Assembly: GCF_004365355.1 (NCBI RefSeq)
Contig: NZ_SODP01000001.1
Coordinates: 1,929,473 to 1,993,472 of the forward strand
Origin: Kribbella pratensis
GTDB taxonomy: Bacteria; Actinomycetota; Actinomycetes; Propionibacteriales; Kribbellaceae
DNA length: 64,000 bases
Reading direction: 5' to 3'
The notes under the pieces are model-generated. The model ran no database searches, had not been told where the DNA came from, and worked only from the letters and a program-made list of their open reading frames with translations. The translations under genes and the position numbers were made by a program. This document shows positions 1 to 8,305 of this stretch, in pieces; positions within the stretch are counted from its first letter, which is position 1, and the number at the start of each line of letters is the position of its first letter.

Positions 1-156
1 AGCGCGCCCGGGGCGAGGTAGTGATCACAGGATGGCGAGAAGATGGATCGGGCGCGGCACAACCCTGCGGAGGGTCCGGCGCTGGATGAGGCCTACCCGA
101 ATTCTCGTCGCGTAGATGAGGGGCGATGTGTTCTCTTTGGAGATCAGAGACTGTCG

Positions 157-1377
157 GTGGTGACTGGTTGGATACGTTGGGTGTCCAGGTTCCGGCTGTA
201 CCCGACGCGCTCGCAGCACGCCCTGTTGCTCGAGCAGTGCGGGCACGCCAGGTACGTGTGGAACCTGGCGCTCGAGCAGTGGTCGATGTGGTCCAGCGAC
301 AAGGGACCGACACCAGGCTTCGTCCCGCAGTGTCGGCAGTTGACCGACGCGCGAGCGGCGTTCACCTGGCTGCGCGCAGGTTCGCAGACCGTGCAGCAGC
401 AAGCGCTGCGCGACTTCGACCAGGCGGTCAGGAACTTCTATGCCGGAACCCATCGCCGACCTACATGGCGCAGACGCGGGCGACACGAGGGGTTCCGCGT
501 TGTCGGTCGTCAGGCGGCTCGAGTCGTGAAGCACAACCGAAAATGGGGGTCTGTGCGAATTCCAAAGGTCGGATGGGTACGGTTTCGGCTGTCCCGGACC
601 GTGCCTGCTGCGAAGTCGTACCGCGTCGTCCGCGACCGGGTAGGACGCTGGTACATCGCGTTCGCCGCGATCCCGTCCCCGGTGCCCGCACCCGGGACAG
701 GTGAGGTCGTTGGCGCGGATCGTGGCGTCATCGTCTCGCTGGCTTTGTCCAACGGTGAACTCCTGACGTGCCCCGGGCTGTCGAATCGTGAGCAGGAACG
801 GCTGCGACGTCTCCAACGACGTCTTGCCCGGTGTCGTCGTGGTTCTCAACGAAGCCGGCGAGTACGGGCCGCGATCGCCAAGCTTGATGCCCGCGCCGGT
901 GACCGGCGTAAGGATTGGGTGGAGAAGACCAGCACTGATCTCGCGCGGCGGTTCGATGTCATCCGTGTTGAGGATTTGCGCATTGATCAGATGACGAAGC
1001 GCCCCAAGCCGCGGCCAGACGACGAACACCCAGGTCGATTCCTGCCGAACCGACGCCGTGCAAAAGCCGGCCTGAACCGAGCTATCCTCGCCAACGGCTG
1101 GGGTGCTCCGGTGCGACGTCTGGAGCACAAGGCCGCTGGACGACTCCAGAAAGTCAACCCCTCGTACACCTCGCAGACGTGCAGCGTCTGTGGGCACTGC
1201 GCGCCGGAGAACCGCGAGAGTCAAGCGGTCTTCCAGTGCGTGGCCTGCGGACACCAAACGCATGCCGACGTGAACGCGGCGATCAACATCGCGGCCGGAC
1301 GGGCCGTCAGCGCACGCGGAGAGACGCAGGTACCGGTCTCGCTGAAGCGTGAACCTCAACCCGCTGCCTCCGCGTAG
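157..1377 (+). CDS. tnpB: TnpB RNA-guided endonuclease (IS605 OrfB family)
   Basis: TnpB proteins are RNA-guided DNA nucleases, ancestors of Cas12, that help IS200/IS605 elements persist. Counted from the upstream ATG at 43, the RuvC triad looks intact: D226 in GADRGV, E310 in VEDL and D409 in HADVNAA. The zinc ribbon has C380/C383 and C399/C402. The N-terminal OrfB helix-turn-helix (RFRLYPTRSQ) begins right after the GTG pair at 157/160, so I chose 157; the ATG at 43 would add 38 residues unlike the family. No strong ribosome binding site decides the start (GGAG at 139 is distant). The gene appears functional, not decayed. Confidence 0.85.
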   Translation: MVTGWIRWVSRFRLYPTRSQHALLLEQCGHARYVWNLALEQWSMWSSDKGPTPGFVPQCRQLTDARAAFTWLRAGSQTVQQQALRDFDQAVRNFYAGTHRRPTWRRRGRHEGFRVVGRQAARVVKHNRKWGSVRIPKVGWVRFRLSRTVPAAKSYRVVRDRVGRWYIAFAAIPSPVPAPGTGEVVGADRGVIVSLALSNGELLTCPGLSNREQERLRRLQRRLARCRRGSQRSRRVRAAIAKLDARAGDRRKDWVEKTSTDLARRFDVIRVEDLRIDQMTKRPKPRPDDEHPGRFLPNRRRAKAGLNRAILANGWGAPVRRLEHKAAGRLQKVNPSYTSQTCSVCGHCAPENRESQAVFQCVACGHQTHADVNAAINIAAGRAVSARGETQVPVSLKREPQPAASA

Positions 1378-1418
1378 TAGTTGGAATCCCCGGCCCTTAC
1401 GGCAGGGGAGGACGTCAA
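1300..1418 (+). ncRNA. Predicted omega (reRNA) guide scaffold at the tnpB right end
   Basis: In characterised TnpB systems the guide RNA scaffold spans the 3' end of tnpB plus the right end, and the guide is the host sequence immediately after the element. By analogy the scaffold here would end at 1418 and the guide would begin at 1419, reading into the 3' end of the lipoprotein gene. The hairpin at 1388-1408 is visible. The 5' boundary is a guess, and transcription is inferred only from the family. Confidence 0.35.
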
Positions 1419-2119
1419 GGCTTGGTGATCTCTACCTTCTCGCCGTACTTGTCGAGGGTGACGTCGTAGCTGCTGGTCGCGCCGGAGTAGAACGGGCCGG
1501 TGATGGTGGCCGAGACGAGCTGCTTGGTGTCCTTGTCGATCTTGAAGGTGCTCGGGAAGTCCTGGTCCGCGGGCGCCTTCGGGAAGATGCCTTGCAGGTC
1601 CTTGCCCCGGACGGAGCCGGTCACTTCGGTCAGCACCTTCGCGCCTTCGCGGGTGTCGCCCTTGATCTTCGGGTCCTTCATCGTCGGCAGGACCGCGGTC
1701 AGGCCCTTCGCCGGGTCGAGCAGGATCGACGGGTCAGGAGCGCCGAGCGAGGCCAGCTGCGACGGCGGAAGCTCGATGTAGGTCGGCGTGAACGACAGCT
1801 TGGCGTACACCTTGCTGCCGACCGCGACCACCTGGGCGTCGATCGGCGCACCGGCCGACCGGACCGTGAGCTTGCCCTTGAACGCGGGCGCGTGCGTCGC
1901 GACACCGTCACCGCTGGCCAGCGTCTGCGCGTTGTCCGGCAGGTCGCGGCCGGTCAGCACGATGTGCACGCTGGCCGCGTCGTCGATCGTCTTCTTGACG
2001 TCGGTCAGCAGCGCGACCGCGTCCCCGCCGGACTGCCCACCCCCGCCGGTGTCCTTCTTGCCGCTGCATCCGGTCAGCGCAAGTACCACGACCGCGCCGA
2101 GCGCGAGCAGTCTCTTCAC
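1415..2119 (-). CDS. LppX/LprAFG-family lipoprotein
   Basis: This is a 234-residue exported lipoprotein. The GTG start at 2119 gives a classic lipoprotein signal, MKRLLALGAVVVLALTGC, with lipobox LTGC, followed by a Gly-rich linker. The rest resembles the mycobacterial LprG/LppX fold, which binds triacylated glycolipids or lipids for transfer across the envelope; a lipid-carrier role here is inference. The start is 4 nt downstream of the parC stop on the same strand, so the two are probably co-transcribed. The stop codon TGA lies inside the right terminus of the tnpB element (TCAA at 1415-1418), so the native C-terminus was probably a few residues longer. Confidence 0.75.
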   Translation of the reverse strand: MKRLLALGAVVVLALTGCSGKKDTGGGGQSGGDAVALLTDVKKTIDDAASVHIVLTGRDLPDNAQTLASGDGVATHAPAFKGKLTVRSAGAPIDAQVVAVGSKVYAKLSFTPTYIELPPSQLASLGAPDPSILLDPAKGLTAVLPTMKDPKIKGDTREGAKVLTEVTGSVRGKDLQGIFPKAPADQDFPSTFKIDKDTKQLVSATITGPFYSGATSSYDVTLDKYGEKVEITKP

Positions 2120-2123
2120 GAGG

Positions 2124-4571
2124 TCAGCCTGCCAGATCAGCAGCGCACGCAGCGATCGGCTGCGCGACCGGTACGCCGGAACCGTCCCGGCGCGGGTCGA
2201 CCGGCGGCAGATCCACCGGTGCGCCGCTGCTCGCACTGGCCTTGACCGGCGCCGCACCGACGAAGCCGAGCAGCAGCCCGTCCTCACCCTTCAGCAACCG
2301 CTGGCAGCGCACACCGCCGGTCCCGCGGCCCTTACCGGGGTACTCGCTGAACGGCGTCACCTTGACCGCGCCGACCTCGGTCCCCGGCAGGGCCGACGAC
2401 GAGCCCGCGATCGTGACCACCTGCGCATCGCGGCCGGGGTCGACCGCTCCGAAGAACACGACCTTCGCGTTCGCAGCGAGCCGGACACCGGCCATACCGC
2501 CCGCGGTCCGTCCTTGCGGCCGTACTGCGGACGCGGGGAAGTGCAGTAGTTGCGCGTCGGACGTGATGAAGCACAGCTCCTCTTCACCCGTCGACAACTC
2601 GACCGCGCCGATGACCTCGTCGCCGTCCTTCAGCCCGATGATCTCCCACGAGTCGCGGTTGCTCAGGTGATCCGGCACGACCCGCTTCACCACGCCTCCC
2701 GTCGTACCGAGGGCGACACCGACCGATTCCGGGTCCATCGTGGTCAGCGCGAGCGCCTTCTCACCCGGCTCCAGCGACACGAACTCCGCGATCGGCGCGC
2801 CGCCCTGCAGGTTCGGCGCGGCAGCGGTCGTCGGTACGGCGGGAAGGTCGAGCGACTCGAGCCGGATCAGCCGGCCGGCGCTCGTGATCAGGCCGTACTG
2901 CCCGCGAGCCGTGCTCTTGACCGCGGAGACGATCGCGTCGTGCTTCGCGCGCGCCTCGCCGCCGCCGAACGGCTCGACCCCGTTGGTCCGGGCGAGCAGC
3001 CCGGTGGAGCTCATCAGGATCCAGCACGGGTCGTCGCTCACCTCGAGTGGCACAGCGGCCGTCTTGGTGGCGCCGGACGACTCCAGCAGCACCGTGCGTC
3101 GTGGCGTGCCGTACGTCTTCGCGATCTCGGCGAGCTCGTCGGACACCGTCTTCTGTAGCAGCTTCGGGTCGTCGATGATCGCGGTCAGCGCCTCGATCTC
3201 GCGCTCCAGCTCGCCCTTCTCGGTCTCCAGTTCGAGCTTGGAGTACTTCGTCAGCCGGCGCAGCGGCATGTCCAGGATGTAGTTCGCCTGGATCTCGGAC
3301 AGGTCGTAGATCTCGATCAGCCGGGACCGCGCCTCGGCCGAGTCCTCGCTGCTGCGGATGATCTGGATGACCTCGTCGATGTCGAGGATCGCGATCAGCA
3401 TGCCCTCGACGATGTGCAGCCGGTCCTGCGCCTTCTTCCGGCGGAACTCGCTGCGCCGGCGCACCACGTCGTACCGGTGGTCGAGGTAGACCTCGAGGAG
3501 CTGCTTGAGGCCGAGCGTCCGCGGCTGGCCCTCGACCAGGCAGACGTTGTTGACGTGGAACGCGTCCTCGAGCGGGGTCAGCTTGTACAGCTGCTCCAGC
3601 AGCGCCTCGGGGACGAAACCGTTCTTGACCTCGATCACCAGCTGGGTGCCGTGGGTCCGGTCGGTCAGGTCCTTGACGTCGGCGATGCCCTGCAGCTTCT
3701 TCGCCTGGACCAGCGTCTTGATCTTCTCGATCACCTTCTCCGGGCCGACGGCGTACGGCAGCTCGGTGACCACGATGCCCTTGCGGCGCGGGGTGACGTT
3801 CTCGATCCGGGCGGTGGCGCGCATCTTGAAGCTGCCCCGGCCGGTCGCGTACGCGTCCTTGATGCCCTCGAGGCCGACGATCTTGCCGCCGGTCGGCAGG
3901 TCCGGCCCGGGCACGAACCGCATCAGGTCGTCGATGTCGGCGGTCGGCGTCTTGATCAGGTGCCGCAGCGCCTGGATCACCTCGACCAGGTTGTGCGGGG
4001 CCATGTTCGTGGCCATCCCGACCGCGATCCCGGTGGCGCCGTTGACCAGCAGGTTCGGGAAGGCGGCCGGCAGCACCGACGGCTCTTCCTCCTGGCCGTC
4101 GTAGTTCGGCTTGAAGTCGACGACGTTCTCGTCCAGGCCGGCCGTCATGGCCATCGCCGGCGGAGCCATCCGGCACTCGGTGTACCGCATCGCGGCCGGG
4201 CCGTCGTCGAGCGAGCCGAAGTTGCCGTGCGGGTCGATCAGCGGCACCCGCATCGACCAGGACTGCCCGGTCCGGACCAGGGCGTCGTAGATCGCGCCGT
4301 CGCCGTGCGGGTGGTACTTACCCATGACCTCACCGACGACGCGGGCGCACTTCACGTGCGAGCGGTCGGGGCGGATGTTGTTCTCCGCCATCGAGAACAG
4401 GATCCGCCGCTGCACCGGTTTCAGCCCGTCCCGCGCGTCGGGCAGCGCCCGCGCGTAGATCACCGAGTAGGCGTACTCCAGGTAGCTGGTACGCATCTCG
4501 TCGGAGACGTCGATGTCGAGGATGCGCTCCTCGAAGTCTTCGGGTTCGGCGGTGCTGGTACGGCGTGCCAT
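2124..4571 (-). CDS. parC: DNA topoisomerase IV subunit A (GyrA/ParC type)
   Basis: This 815-residue protein is the DNA breakage-reunion subunit of an ATP-dependent type IIA topoisomerase, acting with a ParE partner that is not in this window. The catalytic tyrosine is Y130 in AAMRYTECRM, and the winged-helix motif is DGLKPVQRRILF near residue 49. The C-terminal beta-pinwheel has no canonical GyrA box; instead it carries YPGKGRGTGGVRCQR, as in actinomycete ParC, so I call ParC rather than GyrA. In the quinolone region the sequence is HPHGDGAIYD, with glycine (G92) at the position of E. coli GyrA Ser83 and D96 at the Asp87 position. Confidence 0.88.
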   Translation of the reverse strand: MARRTSTAEPEDFEERILDIDVSDEMRTSYLEYAYSVIYARALPDARDGLKPVQRRILFSMAENNIRPDRSHVKCARVVGEVMGKYHPHGDGAIYDALVRTGQSWSMRVPLIDPHGNFGSLDDGPAAMRYTECRMAPPAMAMTAGLDENVVDFKPNYDGQEEEPSVLPAAFPNLLVNGATGIAVGMATNMAPHNLVEVIQALRHLIKTPTADIDDLMRFVPGPDLPTGGKIVGLEGIKDAYATGRGSFKMRATARIENVTPRRKGIVVTELPYAVGPEKVIEKIKTLVQAKKLQGIADVKDLTDRTHGTQLVIEVKNGFVPEALLEQLYKLTPLEDAFHVNNVCLVEGQPRTLGLKQLLEVYLDHRYDVVRRRSEFRRKKAQDRLHIVEGMLIAILDIDEVIQIIRSSEDSAEARSRLIEIYDLSEIQANYILDMPLRRLTKYSKLELETEKGELEREIEALTAIIDDPKLLQKTVSDELAEIAKTYGTPRRTVLLESSGATKTAAVPLEVSDDPCWILMSSTGLLARTNGVEPFGGGEARAKHDAIVSAVKSTARGQYGLITSAGRLIRLESLDLPAVPTTAAAPNLQGGAPIAEFVSLEPGEKALALTTMDPESVGVALGTTGGVVKRVVPDHLSNRDSWEIIGLKDGDEVIGAVELSTGEEELCFITSDAQLLHFPASAVRPQGRTAGGMAGVRLAANAKVVFFGAVDPGRDAQVVTIAGSSSALPGTEVGAVKVTPFSEYPGKGRGTGGVRCQRLLKGEDGLLLGFVGAAPVKASASSGAPVDLPPVDPRRDGSGVPVAQPIAACAADLAG

Positions 4572-4703
4572 GCGGGTCTACGAGCTCCTCGTTCAAACCG
4601 GTACGGCGCCGCGACGGTCCGGCGCCGTACCCATTGTCCCTGGTCAACGGCTATTTGCCCGGCCACGACCCACCCTTGCGCCGATCATCTCCGCCGTACC
4701 GGT

Positions 4704-5650
4704 CTAGTCCATGACCGCGGCGGGCTGTGACCGGCGCAGGATGTACGTGGTCGGGGCCAGAGCGGACCCTACCGCCAGGATCAGACAAAGTCCGCCGATG
4801 CCCAGCAGCACGCCCCACGGAACCGTGAACGGTACGTCGGCCAGCCCCGCATTCATCGCGTGCCGGATCAGGATCCCGACCGTGACCGTGATCGCCGTAC
4901 CGAGGCTCAGCGCGACCGCGCCGACCAGCGACGACTCCCACAGCACCATCCGCCGGATCTGCGCGGGCGTCGCGCCGAGCAGCCGCGACGTGATGAACTC
5001 GTGCCGCCGCTGCAGACTGCCCATCAGCAGCGTGTTCGCGATCGCGATCGCGCTGTACAGCCCGGCCGGACCGAGCAGCAGGATCAGCCCGAGCTGGTTG
5101 CCCTTCCGTACGCCGTCCGCCTGGTCGGCCTCCCAACTCGCGGCCAGCTGCGCATTCGGCAACTGCTTCACCAGGCTCGCGGGATCGACGCCGTCGGCGG
5201 TCAGCACGAACTGTCGCTCGGGCTCCGCCGTCGGGGCATGCTTGCGGGCCAGCTCGAGCGGGATGAGCAACGACGGGTTCACGCCGAACGCGTCCTTGAT
5301 GATCGCCACCACCCGCAGCTTCACCGGCGTCCGGTCGACGAACACCAGCGGAATCTCGTCCCCGACCTTGTACCCCTCGAACCCCGACATCTCCTTGCCG
5401 ATAGCAACCGTGTTCCCGGTCAGCCGGCTGAGATCGCCGGACAGGGGAGTGAGGTCCCGCACTTCGTCGGGCCACCAGAGGGCTGGATCAGCGACGGTGC
5501 CCGGTGGCTGGGTTGAGGTCGAGCCGCCGAGCCATTCGCCCAGTGGCCCGGCGGGTCCTGTCGGACGGCTCGCCGTCACCGCATAGAGGGGACCATCGGC
5601 CACGCTCCAGGGTCTCGTCTCCGACCTGGTTCGCACGGCTGGGCACCGGA
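4704..5650 (-). pseudogene. 3' fragment of an FtsX-like ABC permease gene
   Basis: The reading frame encodes the last roughly 310 residues of a MacB/FtsX-type permease: part of the extracytoplasmic domain (WLGG, VGDEIPLVFVDRTPVKLRVVAI), then three transmembrane segments (around GLILLLGPAGLYSAIAIANT, SSLVGAVALSLGTAITVTVG and GVLLGIGGLCLILAVGSAL) and the usual short tail. No 5' part or start codon exists upstream; beyond about 5650 the sequence becomes the promoter region of the opposite-strand expansin gene. The matching 5' end (about 32 codons) lies at 13.22-13.32 kb on the same strand behind its ATPase, so the two pieces are best read as one gene broken by an island. The exact breakpoint is uncertain by tens of bases. 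Confidence 0.75.
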
Positions 5651-5704
5651 ACCGGCCATTGCTGCTGGATGTGCATCCGCTTCGCCGCTCTGTTAGCCAA
5701 CGGG

Positions 5705-5735
5705 CGGCAACCTTTCCGGGCTTGGTGGCAACTGG
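5705..5735 (+). promoter_or_regulatory. Putative ECF-sigma promoter for the expansin gene
   Basis: CGGCAACCTTT at 5705-5715 is followed, 19 nt after GGCAACC, by CTGG (5732-5735). The same -35-like block with the same 19-nt spacing to CTAG occurs upstream of the xyloglucanase at 8199-8229. GGCAACC resembles -35 elements of actinobacterial ECF sigma factors, and a sigma gene of that class lies in the island. Promoter function is inference. Confidence 0.5.
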
Positions 5736-5743
5736 GGTGTGGA

Positions 5744-6772
5744 ATGTCGGCTCGAGCCACCGAACGGATGGATATGAGCACAACGAGGCATGGAGCGACG
5801 GAGCCGTCTGCCAAGCGCCGGCGGGGCAGCAGGCTTCCGGTGGCTCTGCTGGCTGTCGGTGTTGTGGTCTGTCTGGCGGCCGCGCTGCTCGTCGGAGGCG
5901 GCGCTCACGTCCGGCGTACCGGCGATGAGTCGGTTACGGCTGCCCCGGTCGTTTCCGGCTCGCCGGCCGTGACGGCCGACGCCACGACGACACCGACGCA
6001 GGCGCGGGTCACGAGCCCGGCGCCATCGCCCCGCCGTACACCAACGCCGTCGGCCGCGAGCAAACCACCCGTCGCTTCTCGCAGCACGCCTGCCAACAGC
6101 CCGCGCACACCTTCCAGCACTCCGCGTCCGGAATCCGGGGTGTCCAGAGCATCTTTGGCCGGGCGGATCAAGCCCACCGTCCGCTACCGGGGCGTCGCGA
6201 CTGCCTATGAGGCGGGTGACGGGAACGGCGCCTGTCTCTACGGCCCGTCCGGCGACCTCATGATCGCGGCGATGAACCATACCGACTACGAGTCAGCCAA
6301 GGCATGCGGAGCGTACGTGCGGGTCCGCGCCGCCAACGGCGCCTCCATCACGGTACGGATCGTCAACGAGTGCCCGTTGCCCTGCGCACCCGGACAACTC
6401 GACCTCAGCCAGCAGGCGTTCTCCCGACTCGCCGCTCTCTCCGTCGGCCGCCTCCCGATCACCTGGACGCTGCTGAGCCCCGCCGCGTCCGGCGCGCTCT
6501 CGATCCGGTACAAGACCGGTTCCAGTCAGTACTGGTGCGGCATCCAGGTGATCGGCCACCGCAACCCGGTGGCCGCGCTCGAGGTCCGGACCGCCGAAGG
6601 CTGGCGGAAGCTGCACCGCACCGACTACAACTACTTCCTCGCCACTGACGGCAACGGATGCGGCAGAGCGGTCAGGGTGACCGACATCTACGGTGAGCGA
6701 CTGACCATCGACAGGATCGCCCTCAAACCGGACGTCGTGCAGCCGACCCGGGTCCAGTTCGCCCGGCATTGA
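5744..6772 (+). CDS. Membrane-anchored or secreted bacterial expansin (DPBB + CBM63)
   Basis: Bacterial expansins loosen plant cell walls non-hydrolytically by disrupting cellulose-hemicellulose contacts. From the ATG at 5744 (alternative ATGs at 5768 and 5774) the protein has a basic N-terminus, a hydrophobic segment at about 31-53, a Ser/Thr/Pro linker to about 130, a double-psi beta-barrel (about 138-245) and a CBM63-like domain to 342. Compared with B. subtilis EXLX1, the essential Asp82 is kept (D220 in QLDLS) and Asp71 is replaced by N208. In the cellulose-binding face Trp125/Trp126/Tyr157 correspond to Y263/W264/Y295. The 5744 start lies about 8 nt after the promoter-like block, so the mRNA may be nearly leaderless. 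Its neighbours support a plant-wall role. Confidence 0.85.
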   Translation: MSARATERMDMSTTRHGATEPSAKRRRGSRLPVALLAVGVVVCLAAALLVGGGAHVRRTGDESVTAAPVVSGSPAVTADATTTPTQARVTSPAPSPRRTPTPSAASKPPVASRSTPANSPRTPSSTPRPESGVSRASLAGRIKPTVRYRGVATAYEAGDGNGACLYGPSGDLMIAAMNHTDYESAKACGAYVRVRAANGASITVRIVNECPLPCAPGQLDLSQQAFSRLAALSVGRLPITWTLLSPAASGALSIRYKTGSSQYWCGIQVIGHRNPVAALEVRTAEGWRKLHRTDYNYFLATDGNGCGRAVRVTDIYGERLTIDRIALKPDVVQPTRVQFARH

Positions 6773-6855
6773 CCGTGCCGCCCGTCCATCGGAGCACTGT
6801 TACGCTCGGCCCGATTGTCAACGCGCACATCGCAAGGAGAGGTCAACCGCGGGAG

Positions 6856-7386
6856 ATGCTGGTCGACGACGCGTCCGCGGAGTTCCACGACTTCTTCGAA
6901 CGCCACTACGCCGAACTGGCCCGTCTCGCCCACCTCCTGACCGGCGAGAAGGACGTGGCCGACGACCTCGCCGCCGATGCGCTGGTCGCTCTGTGGCAGC
7001 GCTGGGACCGGCTGCGGGCAGCGCAACACCCGGTCGCTTACGCCCGCGGCGTGGTGGCCAATCTGGCGCGGGAATGGATCCGGAGCAGGGTCCGCGAGCG
7101 ACGCCGGGTAGCGCTGTTCTGGTCCCGCAGTACGGAACAGGTGGACGGGCCGGACGTTGCGGGCGTCCTGGACGTCCGGGCCGCGCTCACCCGGCTGCCG
7201 TTCCGCAAGCGGGCGTGCGTGATCCTGCGCCACGCCTTCGACTTGTCGGAGAAGGACACCGCCGCTGCGCTGGGCATCTCGGTCGGTACGGTGAAGAGCC
7301 AGACCTCGAAGGCGATGGCCGAGCTGGAATCGTTGCTCGGCGCGGAAGCGGTCGGCGAACTTGCGGCAGGAAGGAGGAACCGGTGA
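6856..7386 (+). CDS. ECF RNA polymerase sigma factor (SigE/M-like)
   Basis: This 176-residue sigma-70 family factor has only regions 2 and 4. Region 2 covers FHDFFERHYAELARLAHLLTG and DDLAADALVALWQRWDRL; region 4 has the helix-turn-helix with TAAALGISVGTVKSQTSKAM. The ATG at 6856 starts exactly at the family N-terminus, with AAGGAG at 6834-6839, a somewhat long spacing. The stop overlaps the next start as GTGA, the usual arrangement for a sigma and its translationally coupled anti-sigma. It sits between the expansin and xyloglucanase genes, which share an upstream motif, so those genes are its likely targets. Confidence 0.88.
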   Translation: MLVDDASAEFHDFFERHYAELARLAHLLTGEKDVADDLAADALVALWQRWDRLRAAQHPVAYARGVVANLAREWIRSRVRERRRVALFWSRSTEQVDGPDVAGVLDVRAALTRLPFRKRACVILRHAFDLSEKDTAAALGISVGTVKSQTSKAMAELESLLGAEAVGELAAGRRNR

Positions 7387-8171
7387 ACGAGGAGATCAAG
7401 CGACAGCTGCAAGAGGCTGCCGAGGCTCACGAGCCCAACCGCGCAAGGATTCTGGCGCGCGTGGAGCGCGGCGTGGCCGACCCCAGCCTGCGGCACCGCA
7501 CACCTTCGGTCGCGAGGTCATGGCCCCGGGCGGCAGTCGTCGCTGTCATCGCCGCCGCCATCCTGGCGACCGGTGGTCTCGCCGCCGCTGTCGCCGCCAT
7601 GGGCGGAGCTCCGACGCCGCCGGCCACCGCGCCCAAACACACAGTCCCGTCTCTGACCGTCACATCCCCGACCGTCACGTCCGCTCCGACGCCATCAGGC
7701 CGTACTACGACTACCGGCCCGGCCCCGACCACCACCTCGCGCAGCGCGCGGCCGACTCCGCCGGCCGACAGCCGGGTCAAGGACGGGCCGTTGTGGTCCG
7801 AAGGCTCGCTGGACGTGCACAGCAGCATCTATTGGGCCCAGAGCAACCTGATCCTCAAGACCACCGAGCCGCTCACCTCGCTCACCGTCGAACTGCGCAT
7901 CGCCCAGACCGGCGACGTACGGAGCACCGGTAACTGGCAGACCCTGCCGAGCGACGACTTCACCGTCACCGTTCAGGAGTCCGACGGTGCGCTCCTCTAC
8001 CGGTGGGTCCTCAAGCCGGGCCGCACGGTGCCGGCCGCACAGCACGTCTTCGCCGGCCAGTACAACCACGCCACCGGCGTCCGCAAGGTCAAGCAAGACA
8101 GCTACCACGTCCACGCCGAGAGCTCAGGCCGTTCCGCCGCAGTCTGGGGAGGGTTCGCCCCGACCCGGTGA
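7383..8171 (+). CDS. Transmembrane anti-sigma factor with extracytoplasmic sensor-like domain
   Basis: The GTG at 7383 overlaps the sigma stop (GTGA) and follows a strong AGGAAGGAGG site. The 262 residues comprise a short cytoplasmic helix region (MNEEIKRQLQEAAEAHEPNR to about 45), one transmembrane segment (about 50-73), a Thr/Pro-rich linker (75-128) and a beta-rich exported domain (129-262). That domain has aromatics and a conserved-looking core (NLILKTTEPLTSLTVELRI, LLYRWVLKPGRTVP, HVFAGQYNHATG). I infer that the N-terminus holds the ECF sigma and the exported domain senses a ligand, perhaps a wall polysaccharide. I cannot name the exported domain's family. The layout parallels clostridial RsgI proteins, which carry carbohydrate-binding modules outside the cell. 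Confidence 0.7.
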   Translation: MNEEIKRQLQEAAEAHEPNRARILARVERGVADPSLRHRTPSVARSWPRAAVVAVIAAAILATGGLAAAVAAMGGAPTPPATAPKHTVPSLTVTSPTVTSAPTPSGRTTTTGPAPTTTSRSARPTPPADSRVKDGPLWSEGSLDVHSSIYWAQSNLILKTTEPLTSLTVELRIAQTGDVRSTGNWQTLPSDDFTVTVQESDGALLYRWVLKPGRTVPAAQHVFAGQYNHATGVRKVKQDSYHVHAESSGRSAAVWGGFAPTR

Positions 8172-8198
8172 GGACGGGCGCGAAAAGATCCCGGCCCG

Positions 8199-8229
8199 CG
8201 GCAACCTTTGCCGTGTCTGTGACCACTAG
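8199..8229 (+). promoter_or_regulatory. Putative ECF-sigma promoter for the xyloglucanase gene
   Basis: CGGCAACCTTT (8199-8209) and CTAG (8226-8229) repeat the block upstream of the expansin with identical spacing. Transcription would begin near 8236, which places the 12-bp hairpin at 8235-8267 at the extreme 5' end of the mRNA. The function is inferred from the duplication and context. Confidence 0.5.
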
Positions 8230-8234
8230 GGGGC

Positions 8235-8267
8235 GCGGGTCCAGGCCACCCCGTTGCCTGGACCCGC
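8235..8267 (+). terminator. Perfect 12-bp stem-loop between anti-sigma and xyloglucanase genes
   Basis: The arms GCGGGTCCAGGC (8235-8246) and GCCTGGACCCGC (8256-8267) are perfectly complementary, with a 9-nt loop and then CTTCCT. It can terminate the sigma/anti-sigma transcript. Because it follows the predicted xyloglucanase promoter it could instead, or also, be a 5' stabilising hairpin of that mRNA. Confidence 0.6.
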
Positions 8268-8305
8268 CTTCCTCCGGTGAATGACACGCAAGGAGTACAC
8301 CCCCC

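Larger units (their letters stand above)
1..1418 (+). mobile_element. Solo tnpB element of the IS200/IS605 superfamily (left end not defined)
   Basis: The element consists of one tnpB gene and a right end, with no tnpA transposase visible. The right end at about 1381-1418 has the classic form: AATCCCC, an imperfect hairpin (arms 1388-1395 and 1401-1408, one G/A mismatch), then GGGGAGGACGTCAA. Ending in TCAA fits the right cleavage site known for IS608-like elements. The left end cannot be placed and may lie outside the window. Without tnpA the element would need a helper transposase. It abuts, and supplies the stop codon of, the lipoprotein gene on the other strand. Confidence 0.75.

Noticed and set aside
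25..1359. Long minus-strand open frame, the same length as the tnpB frame
   Set aside because: It is antisense to tnpB and has no recognisable domain; GC-rich codon bias opens mirror frames. The tnpB frame has the catalytic triad and zinc ribbon.
4704..5783. Intact 359-residue FtsX permease starting at 5783
   Set aside because: The N-terminal roughly 45 residues are antisense to the expansin start and no first membrane helix exists, so this is a truncated fragment.
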